From contig ONCJ01000027.1 in the NCBI GenBank assembly GCA_900316295.1, positions 1-36,282 on the forward strand: 36,282 bases of DNA, read 5' to 3'. Below are positions 14,283 through 22,769 of this stretch, piece by piece. This DNA comes from an uncultured Prevotella sp. (GTDB lineage Bacteria > Bacteroidota > Bacteroidia > Bacteroidales > Bacteroidaceae). Below the pieces are notes generated by a model. The model ran no database searches. It had not been told where the DNA came from and was given only the letters and a program-made list of their open reading frames with translations. How positions within the stretch are numbered: the stretch's first letter is position 1; each line of letters opens with the position of its first letter. A program made the position numbers and the translations under genes.

Positions 14283-14406
14283 GGTGGAGATGGTGGAGAT
14301 GTTTCTCTTGTTTTTTAAAAATAAATCATAAATAGACATATACTATATACTACTGATTTTTGATTTTTTCTTTGAGCGCGTGAGAAACAACTCCACCATC
14401 TCCACC
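14283..14406. repeat. 25-bp near-perfect inverted repeat with A+T-rich centre
   Basis: Arms 14283-14307 and 14382-14406: 16 bp perfect (GGTGGAGATGGTGGAG and its complement), a mismatch, then 7 bp perfect (GTTTCTC/GAGAAAC). The 74-nt centre is A+T-rich with no gene. It lies just beyond the 3' end of proA, on the border between the accessory island and the proline operon, and may be a terminator or a MITE-like insertion. Confidence 0.8.
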
Positions 14407-14452
14407 ACGATTGTGTCAGAAGGGGCGATTGTCGAGTTCCATGCCCTCCTGT

Positions 14453-15673
14453 TTACGCTCTCACCTGTCCTTCGCCCTCGATGAGCCATTTGTAGGTGGT
14501 GATCTCCTCGAGAGCCATTGGTCCGCGGGGGCCGAGCTTCTGGGTGCTGATGCCTATCTCTGCTCCCAGACCGAACTGGGCACCGTCGGTGAAGCTGGTA
14601 GGTGCGTTCCAATAGACGCAGGCGGCGTCGACCATCTGCTGGAAGGTGTGGGCTGCCTCGGCATTCTGGGTGATGATACACTCGCTATGACCGCTACCGT
14701 GACGGGCGATGTGGCTGATGGCTGCATCGAGGGAGTCGACGATGACAACATTCATCTTATAGTCCATGAATTCGGTGTCGTATCTCTCGACTTCGTTTTT
14801 GAAGAACTCTACTCTTCCTTCCATCGGTGAGAGCAGCTCTGGCAGGTCGTCAATGCGGTCTTTGTGGACGAGCAGGGTGTCAAGGGCGTTGCATACGCTG
14901 ACACGTCGTGTCTTGGCATTGTTGATGATTGCCTTGCCCATCTCGAGGTCACCGTCTTTGTCAAAGTATGCATGCACTACTCCCGCACCGGTCTCGATGA
15001 CGGGTATGCGAGCTGTGTCGCGTACAAACTCTATGAGTTTCTTGCCGCCGCGCGGGATACAGAGGTCTACGTAGCCTACGGCATTGAGCAGTTCGGCTGT
15101 GGCTTCGTGGGTGGCAGGGAGAAGGGCGATGGTCTCTCGCAGGGGCAAGGGACATGGGGCAAGGGGCAAGAGCACTGACTGGTAGTGGTCGAGTACTTCC
15201 TTTATGATGCTGACGGCGGCACGGTTGGAGAAGTCGGCATCCTTGCCACCCTTGAGGATGCAGGCGTTACCGCTCTTGAAACATAATGAAAAAACGTCGA
15301 AGGTGACGTTGGGGCGTGCCTCATAAATCATACCGATGACTCCGAAGGGTACGCTGATACGACGCAGGCGGAGTCCGTTGGGCAGGGTCTTCTCCTTTGT
15401 AATGTGACCTAATGGCGATGGCAGCGATGCCACGTTACGCATGTCGCTGGCTATGCCTTCGAGTCGTTGCTCGGTGAGTAGCAGGCGGTCGTAGAGCGGG
15501 TTGCTCTTGTCCATGCGTGCCAGGTCTTTGCTGTTCTCTTCGAGTAGGAAGTCTTTCTTTGCTATTATGGCGTCAGCCACGGCAAGAAGTATCTCGTTGC
15601 GCTGGATGTCGCTGATGAGTGCCAGCTGCTTGCTGGCTTGCTTTACTTGTTGGAAAGTATGTTGTAGATCCAT
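14453..15673 (-). CDS. proA: Glutamate-5-semialdehyde dehydrogenase (gamma-glutamyl phosphate reductase)
   Basis: 406 residues of the aldehyde dehydrogenase fold. Signatures include [41 protein letters not shown] and the catalytic Cys261 in [13 protein letters not shown]. It reduces glutamyl-5-phosphate with NADPH to the semialdehyde in proline synthesis. Residues about 164-180 ([17 protein letters not shown]) are unlike the family and are encoded by GGGGCAA-type repeat units at about 15141-15172, the same units as at 9855-9870; the insertion keeps the frame and lies in a surface loop before the conserved PATHEA. The ATG overlaps the stop of proB by one base. Confidence 0.95.
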   Translation of the reverse strand: MDLQHTFQQVKQASKQLALISDIQRNEILLAVADAIIAKKDFLLEENSKDLARMDKSNPLYDRLLLTEQRLEGIASDMRNVASLPSPLGHITKEKTLPNGLRLRRISVPFGVIGMIYEARPNVTFDVFSLCFKSGNACILKGGKDADFSNRAAVSIIKEVLDHYQSVLLPLAPCPLPLRETIALLPATHEATAELLNAVGYVDLCIPRGGKKLIEFVRDTARIPVIETGAGVVHAYFDKDGDLEMGKAIINNAKTRRVSVCNALDTLLVHKDRIDDLPELLSPMEGRVEFFKNEVERYDTEFMDYKMNVVIVDSLDAAISHIARHGSGHSECIITQNAEAAHTFQQMVDAACVYWNAPTSFTDGAQFGLGAEIGISTQKLGPRGPMALEEITTYKWLIEGEGQVRA

Positions 15674-16446
15674 TATTTCTTTGGTATAAACTCTGTATGC
15701 ATCACGTCGAGAGGTTTCTCAATGAGGTCGATGAGGATGTTGTCACGATTGCCGTTGGCAATGACAACACGGATGCCGGCATTTGCCACCTGATGGGCGA
15801 TGTTGCTCTTGGAGAGCATGCCGCCACGTCCTAATGAGCTCTTCTCGTCGCTGATATAGTCGCTGATGTCTCGATTCCAATATACTGATGGTATCACTCG
15901 GCTATGCGGATCGTTGGGATCACCATTGTATATGCCGTCGACATTGGTAAGCAGAATCAGCTCCTCTGCCTGCATCATCTGTGCGATGAGTCCGCTGAGC
16001 TCGTCGTTATCGGTGAACATCAGCTCAGCTACCGACACGGTGTCGTTCTCGTTGACGATAGGCAGTACACCATTCTCGAGCATCACGTTCATACATGCGC
16101 GCTGGTTGTCATACTGTTCGCCTGGCTCGAAGTTCTCCTTCATGGTGAGCACCTGACCGACATGGATGTGGTGCTCGCGGAAGAGGTCGTAGTAGAGTCC
16201 GATGAGCTTCACTTGTCCGAGAGCGGAATACAACTGTCGTTGTTCCACGCTGTCGAGTGGATTGTCTACTCGCAACTCGCCCTTGCCGCATGCTACGGCA
16301 CCCGACGATACGAGTATCACCTCATAGCCCTTGCCTCTGAGCTCGGCTATCTGGTCGACTATTGCTGACATACGGGTGACGTCAAGTTTGCCGTCCTTGC
16401 GTGTCAGTACGTTGCTTCCTACTTTGATTACTATGCGTTTTTCCAT
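15673..16446 (-). CDS. proB: Glutamate 5-kinase without PUA domain
   Basis: 257 residues from the ATG at 16444-16446. The amino-acid kinase fold is complete: [50 protein letters not shown] and GRGGMLSK. It phosphorylates glutamate, the first step of proline synthesis. The protein stops after the kinase domain, so the C-terminal PUA domain of E. coli ProB (about 367 residues) is absent; in E. coli that domain affects regulation but is not needed for catalysis. It stands before and overlaps proA, forming proBA at the end of the operon with the cupin regulator and acyl-CoA synthetase. Confidence 0.95.
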   Translation of the reverse strand: MEKRIVIKVGSNVLTRKDGKLDVTRMSAIVDQIAELRGKGYEVILVSSGAVACGKGELRVDNPLDSVEQRQLYSALGQVKLIGLYYDLFREHHIHVGQVLTMKENFEPGEQYDNQRACMNVMLENGVLPIVNENDTVSVAELMFTDNDELSGLIAQMMQAEELILLTNVDGIYNGDPNDPHSRVIPSVYWNRDISDYISDEKSSLGRGGMLSKSNIAHQVANAGIRVVIANGNRDNILIDLIEKPLDVMHTEFIPKK

Positions 16447-16460
16447 CAAAAGAAATTCTT

Positions 16461-16502
16461 AACTATGAACTATGAGCTATGCACTATGAACTAAGCACTA
16501 TA
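16461..16502. repeat. Short ACTATGA-type direct repeats
   Basis: Five degenerate units (AACTATG, AACTATGAG, CACTATG, AACTAAG, CACTATA) fill the gap between proB and the acyl-CoA synthetase gene and include the latter's stop codon. Confidence 0.75.
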
Positions 16503-18171
16503 CGCCGTCCTTCTTCCTTATCTCCACTCTCCTGATCTTGCCCGAGATGGTCTTAGGCAGTTCGTCAACAAACTCGATGATACGTGGATATTTATATGGT
16601 GCGGTAGTCTTCTTGACATGCTGTTGCAGCTCTTTGATGAGGTCATCGCCAGCTTTGTCTTTCCATTCCTTGCCGAGAACGACGGTGGCCTTGACCACCA
16701 TACCTCGTATGTCGTCGGGTACGCCAGTGATGGCACACTCTACTACGGCAGGATGGGTCATCAGTGCCGACTCTACCTCGAACGGACCGATGCGGTAGCC
16801 GCTGGACTTGATGACGTCGTCGATGCGTCCCTCAAACCAGTAGTAGCCGTCTTCGTCACGCCATGCCATGTCGCCAGTGTGGTATACTCCGTCGTGCCAT
16901 GCCTCGTGAGTGAGCTCGGCATCACGATAATACTCCTTGAACAGACCGATAGGCTTGCGCTTGTCGGTTTTGATAACGATCTCGCCTTTCTCACCATCCT
17001 CGCACGAGGAGCCGTCGGCACGCACGAGGTCAATGTCATACTGGGCGTTAGGAATGCCCATAGAGCCTGGTTTTGGCTGCATCCATGGGAAGGTGCCGAG
17101 CGTCATGGTGGTCTCAGTCTGACCGAAACCTTCCATCAGGGAGATGCCTGTGGCTGCCTTGAACTTGTCATAGACAGCAGGGTTGAGCGCCTCGCCAGCT
17201 GTACAGCAGTAACGTAGCGATGACAGGTCGTATCGGGAAAGATCCTCTCGCACCATGAATCGGTATATGGTAGGTGGTGCGCAGAATGACGTGATGTGGT
17301 ATTTCTCCATTTGTCGGAGTAGGGTGTCGGCATTGAATTTCTCATGGTCGAAGACGAATACTACGGCTCCTGCAAACCATTGGCCATAGAACTTGCCCCA
17401 GACCGCTTTGCCCCATCCTGTGTCAGCCACTGTGAGGTGGATGCTGTCCGCCTTGAGGTTGTGCCAGAAGACGCCTGTCGTCAGGTGGCCCATGGCGTAT
17501 AGATAGTCGTGAGCTACCATCTTAGGTTCACCGCTGGTGCCGCTGGTGAAGTACATCAGCATGGTGTCGTCATTGTCGTTGGCTACCGATGGACGGACAA
17601 ATGCAGGAGCCTTGCTCCATTCCTCTTGCCAACAATGAAAACCTTCAGGTGCGGCTTTGTCTGCCTCAGCATCGCTATTGACAGCAATGACTGCCTTCAC
17701 CGTCGGACTGTCAGGCAGCGCTGCGGCAATCTGTGAGGTGACATACTCGTCGTTGACACACACGATAGCCTTCACGCTGGCACGCTGATTGCGATATACG
17801 ATGTCTTTCTTGGTGAGCATGTGGGTGGCAGGTATGGCTACGGCTCCCAGTTTATGCAGTGCCAGCATGGACAGCCACCACTGATAGTGACGCTTCAGTA
17901 TGAGCATCACGGGGTCGCCCTTACTTATGCCGAGACTCTGGAAGTAGCTTGCCGTCTGGTCGGTCTGTTCTTTCAGTTCACCGAAGGTAAATCTTCGTTC
18001 TTCGCCTCGGTCGCTGGTCCATAGCATAGCCAGCTTGTCGGGCTGCTCCTCAGCCCAAACGTCCATCACGTCGTATGCGAAGTTGAAATTATCTGGAATA
18101 ATGAACTCCAAGTTCTTATTGTAATCCTTAACAGACGAGAAGGTTGTCTGTCGCAAAAATCTTTCTACCAT
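16498..18171 (-). CDS. AMP-forming acyl-CoA synthetase (acetyl/medium-chain type)
   Basis: 557 residues of the ANL family. The P-loop is YFTSGTSGEPKMVAHD (about 210-225), followed by MEGFGQTETT, YHTGDMAWRDEDGYYWFEGR with DDVIKSSGYRIGPFEVES, and the C-terminal catalytic Lys in KTISGKIRR. It activates a carboxylic acid with ATP and joins it to CoA. Overall layout is that of medium-chain or aryl acyl-CoA synthetases and not of the longer Acs; the acid cannot be named. It lies 40 bp after the cupin regulator gene, which is its likely controller, and 51 bp before proB. Confidence 0.88.
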   Translation of the reverse strand: MVERFLRQTTFSSVKDYNKNLEFIIPDNFNFAYDVMDVWAEEQPDKLAMLWTSDRGEERRFTFGELKEQTDQTASYFQSLGISKGDPVMLILKRHYQWWLSMLALHKLGAVAIPATHMLTKKDIVYRNQRASVKAIVCVNDEYVTSQIAAALPDSPTVKAVIAVNSDAEADKAAPEGFHCWQEEWSKAPAFVRPSVANDNDDTMLMYFTSGTSGEPKMVAHDYLYAMGHLTTGVFWHNLKADSIHLTVADTGWGKAVWGKFYGQWFAGAVVFVFDHEKFNADTLLRQMEKYHITSFCAPPTIYRFMVREDLSRYDLSSLRYCCTAGEALNPAVYDKFKAATGISLMEGFGQTETTMTLGTFPWMQPKPGSMGIPNAQYDIDLVRADGSSCEDGEKGEIVIKTDKRKPIGLFKEYYRDAELTHEAWHDGVYHTGDMAWRDEDGYYWFEGRIDDVIKSSGYRIGPFEVESALMTHPAVVECAITGVPDDIRGMVVKATVVLGKEWKDKAGDDLIKELQQHVKKTTAPYKYPRIIEFVDELPKTISGKIRRVEIRKKDGV

Positions 18172-18177
18172 AGTTCT

Positions 18178-18212
18178 TAAAACTCATAACTAAAAACTAA
18201 AAACCAAAAACT
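18178..18212. repeat. AAAAACTA-type direct repeats
   Basis: Four degenerate CTAAAAA/CCAAAAA units fill the gap between the acyl-CoA synthetase and regulator genes; similar units occur at 172-195 and 240-252. Confidence 0.7.
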
Positions 18213-18769
18213 CACTCCACTGTAAATGCAAAGAACTTCACTTCCTTATTGCCGCGAGCCATCATGCCATGAGGCTGTGTGGAGTCGAAATAAATACTAT
18301 CACCCTCTTGCAGGATAATGGTCTTTCCGCCAATATAGAGTTCCATCTCGCCCTCCAGTACCATGTTGAACTCTTGTCCTGGGTGAGTGTTCTTATATAT
18401 GGTATGAGCTTCGGGCTTTGGTTCTACGGTGACTATGAATGCCTCAGCCTTACGGTTCTGGAATCCCGCGGCGAGACTTTGGTACTTGTATGCCTTGGTG
18501 CGCTCTACGCTCAGCCCCTGCCCCTTGCGTGTGACATAATAGGAACGCATCTTAGGCTCCTCGCCAAACATCAGAACGTCGGCGCTGACACCGTATTTCT
18601 TGGCAATCTTCATTAGGTTTGAGATGGTGATGTCCACCTCTCCACGCTCTATTCGTTCATACTTCTCCAACGAGATGTCGCATGTGTCAGCCACCTCTTG
18701 TGCTGTGAGGTCCAGGACGTCACGCAGTCCCTTCAGTCGTTCGCCAATCTGTTTGATCTGCTCTTCCAT
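18212..18769 (-). CDS. XRE-family regulator with cupin sensor domain
   Basis: 185 residues from the ATG at 18767-18769 (MEEQIKQIGERLKG); an in-frame ATG nine codons upstream is less likely. The N-terminal HTH (about 8-65) carries LTAQEVADTCDISLEKYERI. The C-terminal cupin (about 110-184) has HPGQEFNMVLEGEMELYIGG and DSIYFDSTQPHGMMA, so it probably binds a small ligand or metal. It leads the operon with the acyl-CoA synthetase and proBA, and likely controls that operon from its own promoter at 18853-18883. Cupin-HTH regulators next to acyl-CoA synthetases are frequent in Bacteroidales. Confidence 0.9.
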   Translation of the reverse strand: MEEQIKQIGERLKGLRDVLDLTAQEVADTCDISLEKYERIERGEVDITISNLMKIAKKYGVSADVLMFGEEPKMRSYYVTRKGQGLSVERTKAYKYQSLAAGFQNRKAEAFIVTVEPKPEAHTIYKNTHPGQEFNMVLEGEMELYIGGKTIILQEGDSIYFDSTQPHGMMARGNKEVKFFAFTVE

Positions 18770-18852
18770 AATATAATGCTTTCTTTTCAGTAGCATCCAC
18801 TTCGTGGGAAAGTGTCTGCTGTAATTGTTGTTGCTGTTTTTGTTTCAAGGTG

Positions 18853-18883
18853 CAAAATTACAGCTATTTGTAGGATAAACCAA
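18853..18883 (-). promoter_or_regulatory. Promoter of the regulator-synthetase-proBA operon
   Basis: Minus strand TTG (plus 18881-18883), 20-nt spacer, TAATTTTG (plus 18853-18860). Confidence 0.75.
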
Positions 18884-18913
18884 AGAAAATGTGTCTTTTT
18901 GTAGCTTTTTTAC

Positions 18914-18921
18914 TACTTTTG
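18914..18921 (+). promoter_or_regulatory. -7 box of the thioesterase promoter
   Basis: TACTTTTG at 18914-18921, 31 bp before the ATG; the -33 element is weak. It stands back to back with the regulator promoter, so the cupin regulator could act on both. Confidence 0.5.
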
Positions 18922-18952
18922 CACCCACGGGTAAACAAAAAGGCAAAAAAAG

Positions 18953-19360
18953 ATGTTGGATTTGATAGAATTTTTCAAGGGTGATCGCTTTGCGATGAAT
19001 GCTGGTATAGAACTGTTGGAAGTTAAGGAGGGATATGGTAGGGCACGCATGCTCATTACTCCAGAGCATCTTAATGGCGGTGGCTTCTGTCAGGGAGGCG
19101 CCATCTTCACCCTCGCCGACCTCGCCTTTGCGGCGGCAGTAAATAGTCATAATGTCCTAACGGTGTCGACCAGTTCGAACATCACCTTCGTCAAGTCTGT
19201 GAAGTCTGGGTATGTATATGCTGAGGCTCACGAGATAGTGAACCATCACAAACTGCCTTATGCCGAGGTGATAGTCACTGACGAAGAAGGCAACACAGTG
19301 GCTGTCTTCACCTCCAGTGGCTATCGCAAGGGCGTGACAAATATACCCACATCAAAGTGA
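18953..19360 (+). CDS. PaaI-type hotdog thioesterase
   Basis: 135 residues of hotdog fold with EHLNGGGFCQGGAIFTLADL, the signature region of the PaaI subfamily, and LADLAFAAAVNSH with the likely catalytic Asp. Where PaaI has HGG, this protein has QGG. PaaI enzymes hydrolyse (hydroxy)phenylacetyl-CoA, which would fit the arylacetate-CoA ligases downstream, but other aryl or acyl-CoAs are possible. It is a single-gene unit divergent from the cupin regulator gene and convergent with the ACT-paaK operon. Confidence 0.85.
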   Translation: MLDLIEFFKGDRFAMNAGIELLEVKEGYGRARMLITPEHLNGGGFCQGGAIFTLADLAFAAAVNSHNVLTVSTSSNITFVKSVKSGYVYAEAHEIVNHHKLPYAEVIVTDEEGNTVAVFTSSGYRKGVTNIPTSK

Positions 19361-19380
19361 TAAGTGACGTGGACAAGGAG

Positions 19381-19395
19381 GAGGACGTTGTCCTC
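19381..19395. terminator. Hairpin between convergent genes
   Basis: GAGGAC/GTCCTC, a perfect 6-bp stem with a 3-nt loop, at the ends of the thioesterase and ACT genes. T runs are poor on both sides. Confidence 0.4.
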
Positions 19396-19823
19396 TATGC
19401 CCACTTAGAGAGGTCTTTCTCTGCGATGAACTTCAGGTTGTTCAGGATAATGGTCTCACGGGCCTTCTCGGTATCTTCGGTACGGAAGATGAGTATGCCC
19501 TTGCCATTGAGCAGGAAGGTATACATATATGTGATACCAATGCCAGCATCGCTGATGGAACGGATGGCATCGGCGGCGCAGCCAGGCTCGTTGTCGAGCT
19601 CGAGTGCGAACACGTCAGAGAGAGCTACTGCTACTCCAGCGCTCTTCAACTCTTGGTAGGCACGTGCAGGTTCGCTGCAGATCAGACGGTAGATGCCATA
19701 CTCCGCAGTGTCGGCGATGGTAGATGCAACGATCTGTATGCTTGACTGCTTCAGGATGTCGAGCACTTTTACGAGTGTGCCTGCCCTGTTCTCAATGAAA
19801 ATGGAAAGTTGGTTGATTGTCAT
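19395..19823 (-). CDS. Tandem ACT domain protein
   Basis: 142 residues from the ATG at 19821-19823 (MTINQLSIFIENRAGTLVKV). Two ACT domains (about 1-68 and 70-140) make up the whole protein; the first has the pattern ENRAGTLVKVLDILKQSSIQ and the second DNEPGCAADAIRSISDAGIG. ACT domains bind amino acids and control enzymes. Such stand-alone proteins often accompany phenylacetate-CoA ligase and indolepyruvate oxidoreductase genes; here it ends the paaK operon, so it may sense an aromatic amino acid and adjust the ligases. Confidence 0.9.
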   Translation of the reverse strand: MTINQLSIFIENRAGTLVKVLDILKQSSIQIVASTIADTAEYGIYRLICSEPARAYQELKSAGVAVALSDVFALELDNEPGCAADAIRSISDAGIGITYMYTFLLNGKGILIFRTEDTEKARETIILNNLKFIAEKDLSKWA

Positions 19824-19892
19824 GGCTATTTTCAATTTACAGATTTACAATTTTTTCTATTTGTAGAGCTTTCCTTTTTTACTCTTTTACCT

Positions 19893-21203
19893 TTAAAAAA
19901 GTTTCCTCAGATCCTTCACGCGTACAGCTTTCTTCTCGTCAGAGACTTGTAGGGTACCCTTTGGTACGAGGCGTACCTTTGGCGTGATGAGTATCTCGTC
20001 CTTCAGTTGTCGGGTGATGTCTTTCTCCAATTGCTGCAGACGCTTGTAGTCGTCGGTAAAGAGCTGGCTTAGTTCTACGTCGATAGTCATGGTGTCACCG
20101 TTCTTTTGTGACTCGAGGGTGATGAGATAGTCGGTGCTCAACTCTTTGAACTTCAGAAGAATCTTCTCTATCTGTATCGGGAATATATTGACACCCTTCA
20201 GGATGATCATGTCGTCAGAACGCCCCTGCAGGCGAGCCAGACGCTTGTGAGTGCGGCCACAGGGACAGTCGCCCGAGATGATGCGTGTCAGGTCGCGTGT
20301 GCGGTAGCGCAGTAGTGGCATTCCCTCACGGTTGATAGTGGTCAGCACGAGCTCGCCCAGTTCACCGTCGGGTAGGGGCTCCAGTGTTACAGGATCGATT
20401 ATCTCCACGATGAAGTAGTCTTCCCAGATGTGTAGACCGTTCTGTTCCTGACATTCGAAGGCTACACCTGGTCCCATCATCTCTGAGATGCCATAGGAGT
20501 TGTAGGCTTTCACGCCGAGGTTTTCTTCAATACGTTTGCGTTGTTCCTCGCTATGTGGTTCGGCACCGATGCACAGTACACGCAGTTTCGTATCTTTGCG
20601 AGGGTCCACACCTTCCTCCTTCATTACCTCATAGATGCGTGAGGCATAGCTGGGAATGGCATGAAGGACACTTGTCCCGAAGTCCTTGATGAACTTGATC
20701 TGCCGTGTCGTGTTGCCTGCTGCAGCGGGCACGGTGAGCATTCCCACCTTCTCGGCACCATATTGAAAACCCAGTCCAGCGGTGAACATACCGTAGCCGG
20801 CAGAGTTCTGGAAGACATCCTCAGGACGGCTACCCACCATCCACAGACAGCGGGCTACGGCATTGGCCCATTCGTCAAGGTCCTTCTGTGTGTGGAGTAC
20901 CACGGTAGGGTTGCCTGTGGTACCGCTGGACGAGTGCAGTCGCACACATTCTTTCATGGGCACACAGCAGATGCCGAACGGATAGTTCTCGCGCAAGTCT
21001 TCCTTGGTGGTGAAGGGTAGCTTGCGTACGTCATCGAGAGTCTTTATGTCATCGGGCGTAATGCCTAACTCTTTGAATTTCTCCTGATAGAACGGAGAGT
21101 ACATACAGTGTTTTACGGTCGACTTGAGACGCTCCAGCTGTAGCTGTTCCAGCTCCTGGCGTGGCATAGTCTCTATGTCGGGGTTGAAAAAGGGAGAATA
21201 CAT
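19893..21203 (-). CDS. paaK: Phenylacetate-CoA ligase (first paralogue)
   Basis: 436 residues, typical PaaK length. Motifs: SSGTTGNPTVVLHT (ATP-binding loop, about 94-107), YGISEMMGPGVAFEC, LRYRTRDLTRI and GRSDDMIILKGVNIFP; a CPCGRT cluster is usual for the family. It activates an arylacetate with ATP and CoA, giving AMP, or runs in reverse. Second gene of the operon: 64 bp after its paralogue and about 69 bp before the ACT gene. Which acid (phenylacetate, indoleacetate or hydroxyphenylacetate) each paralogue prefers cannot be read from sequence. Confidence 0.92.
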   Translation of the reverse strand: MYSPFFNPDIETMPRQELEQLQLERLKSTVKHCMYSPFYQEKFKELGITPDDIKTLDDVRKLPFTTKEDLRENYPFGICCVPMKECVRLHSSSGTTGNPTVVLHTQKDLDEWANAVARCLWMVGSRPEDVFQNSAGYGMFTAGLGFQYGAEKVGMLTVPAAAGNTTRQIKFIKDFGTSVLHAIPSYASRIYEVMKEEGVDPRKDTKLRVLCIGAEPHSEEQRKRIEENLGVKAYNSYGISEMMGPGVAFECQEQNGLHIWEDYFIVEIIDPVTLEPLPDGELGELVLTTINREGMPLLRYRTRDLTRIISGDCPCGRTHKRLARLQGRSDDMIILKGVNIFPIQIEKILLKFKELSTDYLITLESQKNGDTMTIDVELSQLFTDDYKRLQQLEKDITRQLKDEILITPKVRLVPKGTLQVSDEKKAVRVKDLRKLF

Positions 21204-21267
21204 TGTTTCTTTTGTGTTTGTTGTTTTGTTAGTTATCTTGTTGTTTTTGCCGAACTTATTTCCGTTA

Positions 21268-22575
21268 TTATAGTTTTCGGTTGTCTATCACATGTGCGCT
21301 CTTACCCTGACTGCGCTCTATGGTGTTAGGAGCCTTAAGCTGTACCTTGGCGCTGATGCTCAGCACGCTCTTCAGTTTGGCTGCCAGTTTCTTCTCTAAT
21401 GCTGCAATGGCGGCAGGCGTGTCGAATGTGCCGGTGAAGTATTCCTGACGCAGCTCTACCTGTACTTGCAGGGTGTCGAGATTGTTCACGCGGTCCACTA
21501 CCAACATGTAGCGTGGTGCAAACTCCTTCATCGACAGTACTACGCTCTCTACCTGTGATGGGAAGACGTTGATACCACGGATGATGAGCATGTCGTCTGA
21601 GCGTCCCTCGATGCGTCCCATGCGTATGTTGGTTCTGCCACATCCGCACTCACCAGGCAGTAGTGAGCAGAGGTCGCGTGTGCGATAGCGCAGCACAGGC
21701 ATACCTTCTTTGGTTAAGGTGGTGAACACCAGTTCGCCAGTTTGACCTACAGGCAGGTTTTCCAATGTCACGGGGTTGATAATCTCGGGGTAGAAGTGGT
21801 CTTCGTTGATATGTGATCCGTTCTGTTCCTGACACTCGTAGCTGACACTTGGTCCCATCACCTCTGACAAACCGTAGATGTTATAGCCTTTCAGTCCCAG
21901 ACGCTCTTGAATTTCCTTTCGCATGTTCTCGGTCCACGGCTCAGCTCCGAATGCGCCTACACGTAACTTGATCTGATCCTTGCTGATACCCATCTTGTCC
22001 ATCGTCTCAGCCAGATAGAGGGCGTATGACGGTGTGCATGCTATACCGGTGATGCCAAGGTCGCGTATCAGCTTCAGGTGTTTCTCGGTGTTTCCTGTTG
22101 ATGCAGGTACCACAGACGCGCCTATCTGCTCTACGCCATAGTGGGCTCCCAGTCCACCAGTGAATAGTCCATAGCCGTAGCTTACGGAGAAGATGTCGTT
22201 GCGGCTCACTCCAAATGCCGTGAGGCAGCGTGCCATACACTCACTCCATACACCGATGTCCTTGCGTGTATATCCCACAATCGTAGGGTTGCCCGTCGTT
22301 CCGCTGGACGCATGTATGCGTATTATCTCGCTCTGAGGAGCTGCCTGCAGTCCGAAAGGATAGTTGTCGCGCAGGTCTTTCTTTGTGGTGAAGGGCAGCT
22401 TGGTGATGTCCTCTATCGTCTGGATGTCATCGGGACGTACGTCCATCTCCTGCATCTTGTGCCGATAGAACGGTACGTTATGGTATACATATGATACGAT
22501 CTTGTGTAGTCTCTTGCCTTGAAGTGCTGCGCGTTCGTCGCGACTCATGCACTCTTTGTTAGGATTCCAAATCAT
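21268..22575 (-). CDS. paaK: Phenylacetate-CoA ligase (second paralogue)
   Basis: 435 residues with the same architecture as its neighbour: SSGTTGNPTIVGYT, YGLSEVMGPSVSYEC, LRYRTRDLCSL, CGCGRT and GRSDDMLIIRGINVFP. The two differ across much of their length, so this is an old duplication with likely division of substrates, not a recent copy. First gene of the operon, with its promoter at 22619-22649. Confidence 0.92.
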   Translation of the reverse strand: MIWNPNKECMSRDERAALQGKRLHKIVSYVYHNVPFYRHKMQEMDVRPDDIQTIEDITKLPFTTKKDLRDNYPFGLQAAPQSEIIRIHASSGTTGNPTIVGYTRKDIGVWSECMARCLTAFGVSRNDIFSVSYGYGLFTGGLGAHYGVEQIGASVVPASTGNTEKHLKLIRDLGITGIACTPSYALYLAETMDKMGISKDQIKLRVGAFGAEPWTENMRKEIQERLGLKGYNIYGLSEVMGPSVSYECQEQNGSHINEDHFYPEIINPVTLENLPVGQTGELVFTTLTKEGMPVLRYRTRDLCSLLPGECGCGRTNIRMGRIEGRSDDMLIIRGINVFPSQVESVVLSMKEFAPRYMLVVDRVNNLDTLQVQVELRQEYFTGTFDTPAAIAALEKKLAAKLKSVLSISAKVQLKAPNTIERSQGKSAHVIDNRKL

Positions 22576-22618
22576 GATATGGTGCTATGTTTTCTTGTTT
22601 TTAGTTCACTTCAAGATG

Positions 22619-22649
22619 CAAAGATACGATTAAGTGAGTGAAAAGCCAA
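22619..22649 (-). promoter_or_regulatory. Promoter of the paaK-paaK-ACT operon
   Basis: Minus strand TTG (plus 22647-22649), 20-nt spacer, TATCTTTG (plus 22619-22626), 44 bp upstream of the ATG. Confidence 0.75.
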
Positions 22650-22769
22650 ATTTATTTGAGTTTTTCTGAATAAAATATCTTATCTAAAAGTAAATAAATG
22701 CCACATATCACAATGCAAATTGTCGTTATTTTAGCAAAATAATATACTTTTGTCTATTTTTGCAGACTT

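Noticed and set aside
14411-15178. Plus-strand frames opposite proA
   Set aside because: Shadows of the proA coding strand; no promoter or recognisable domain.
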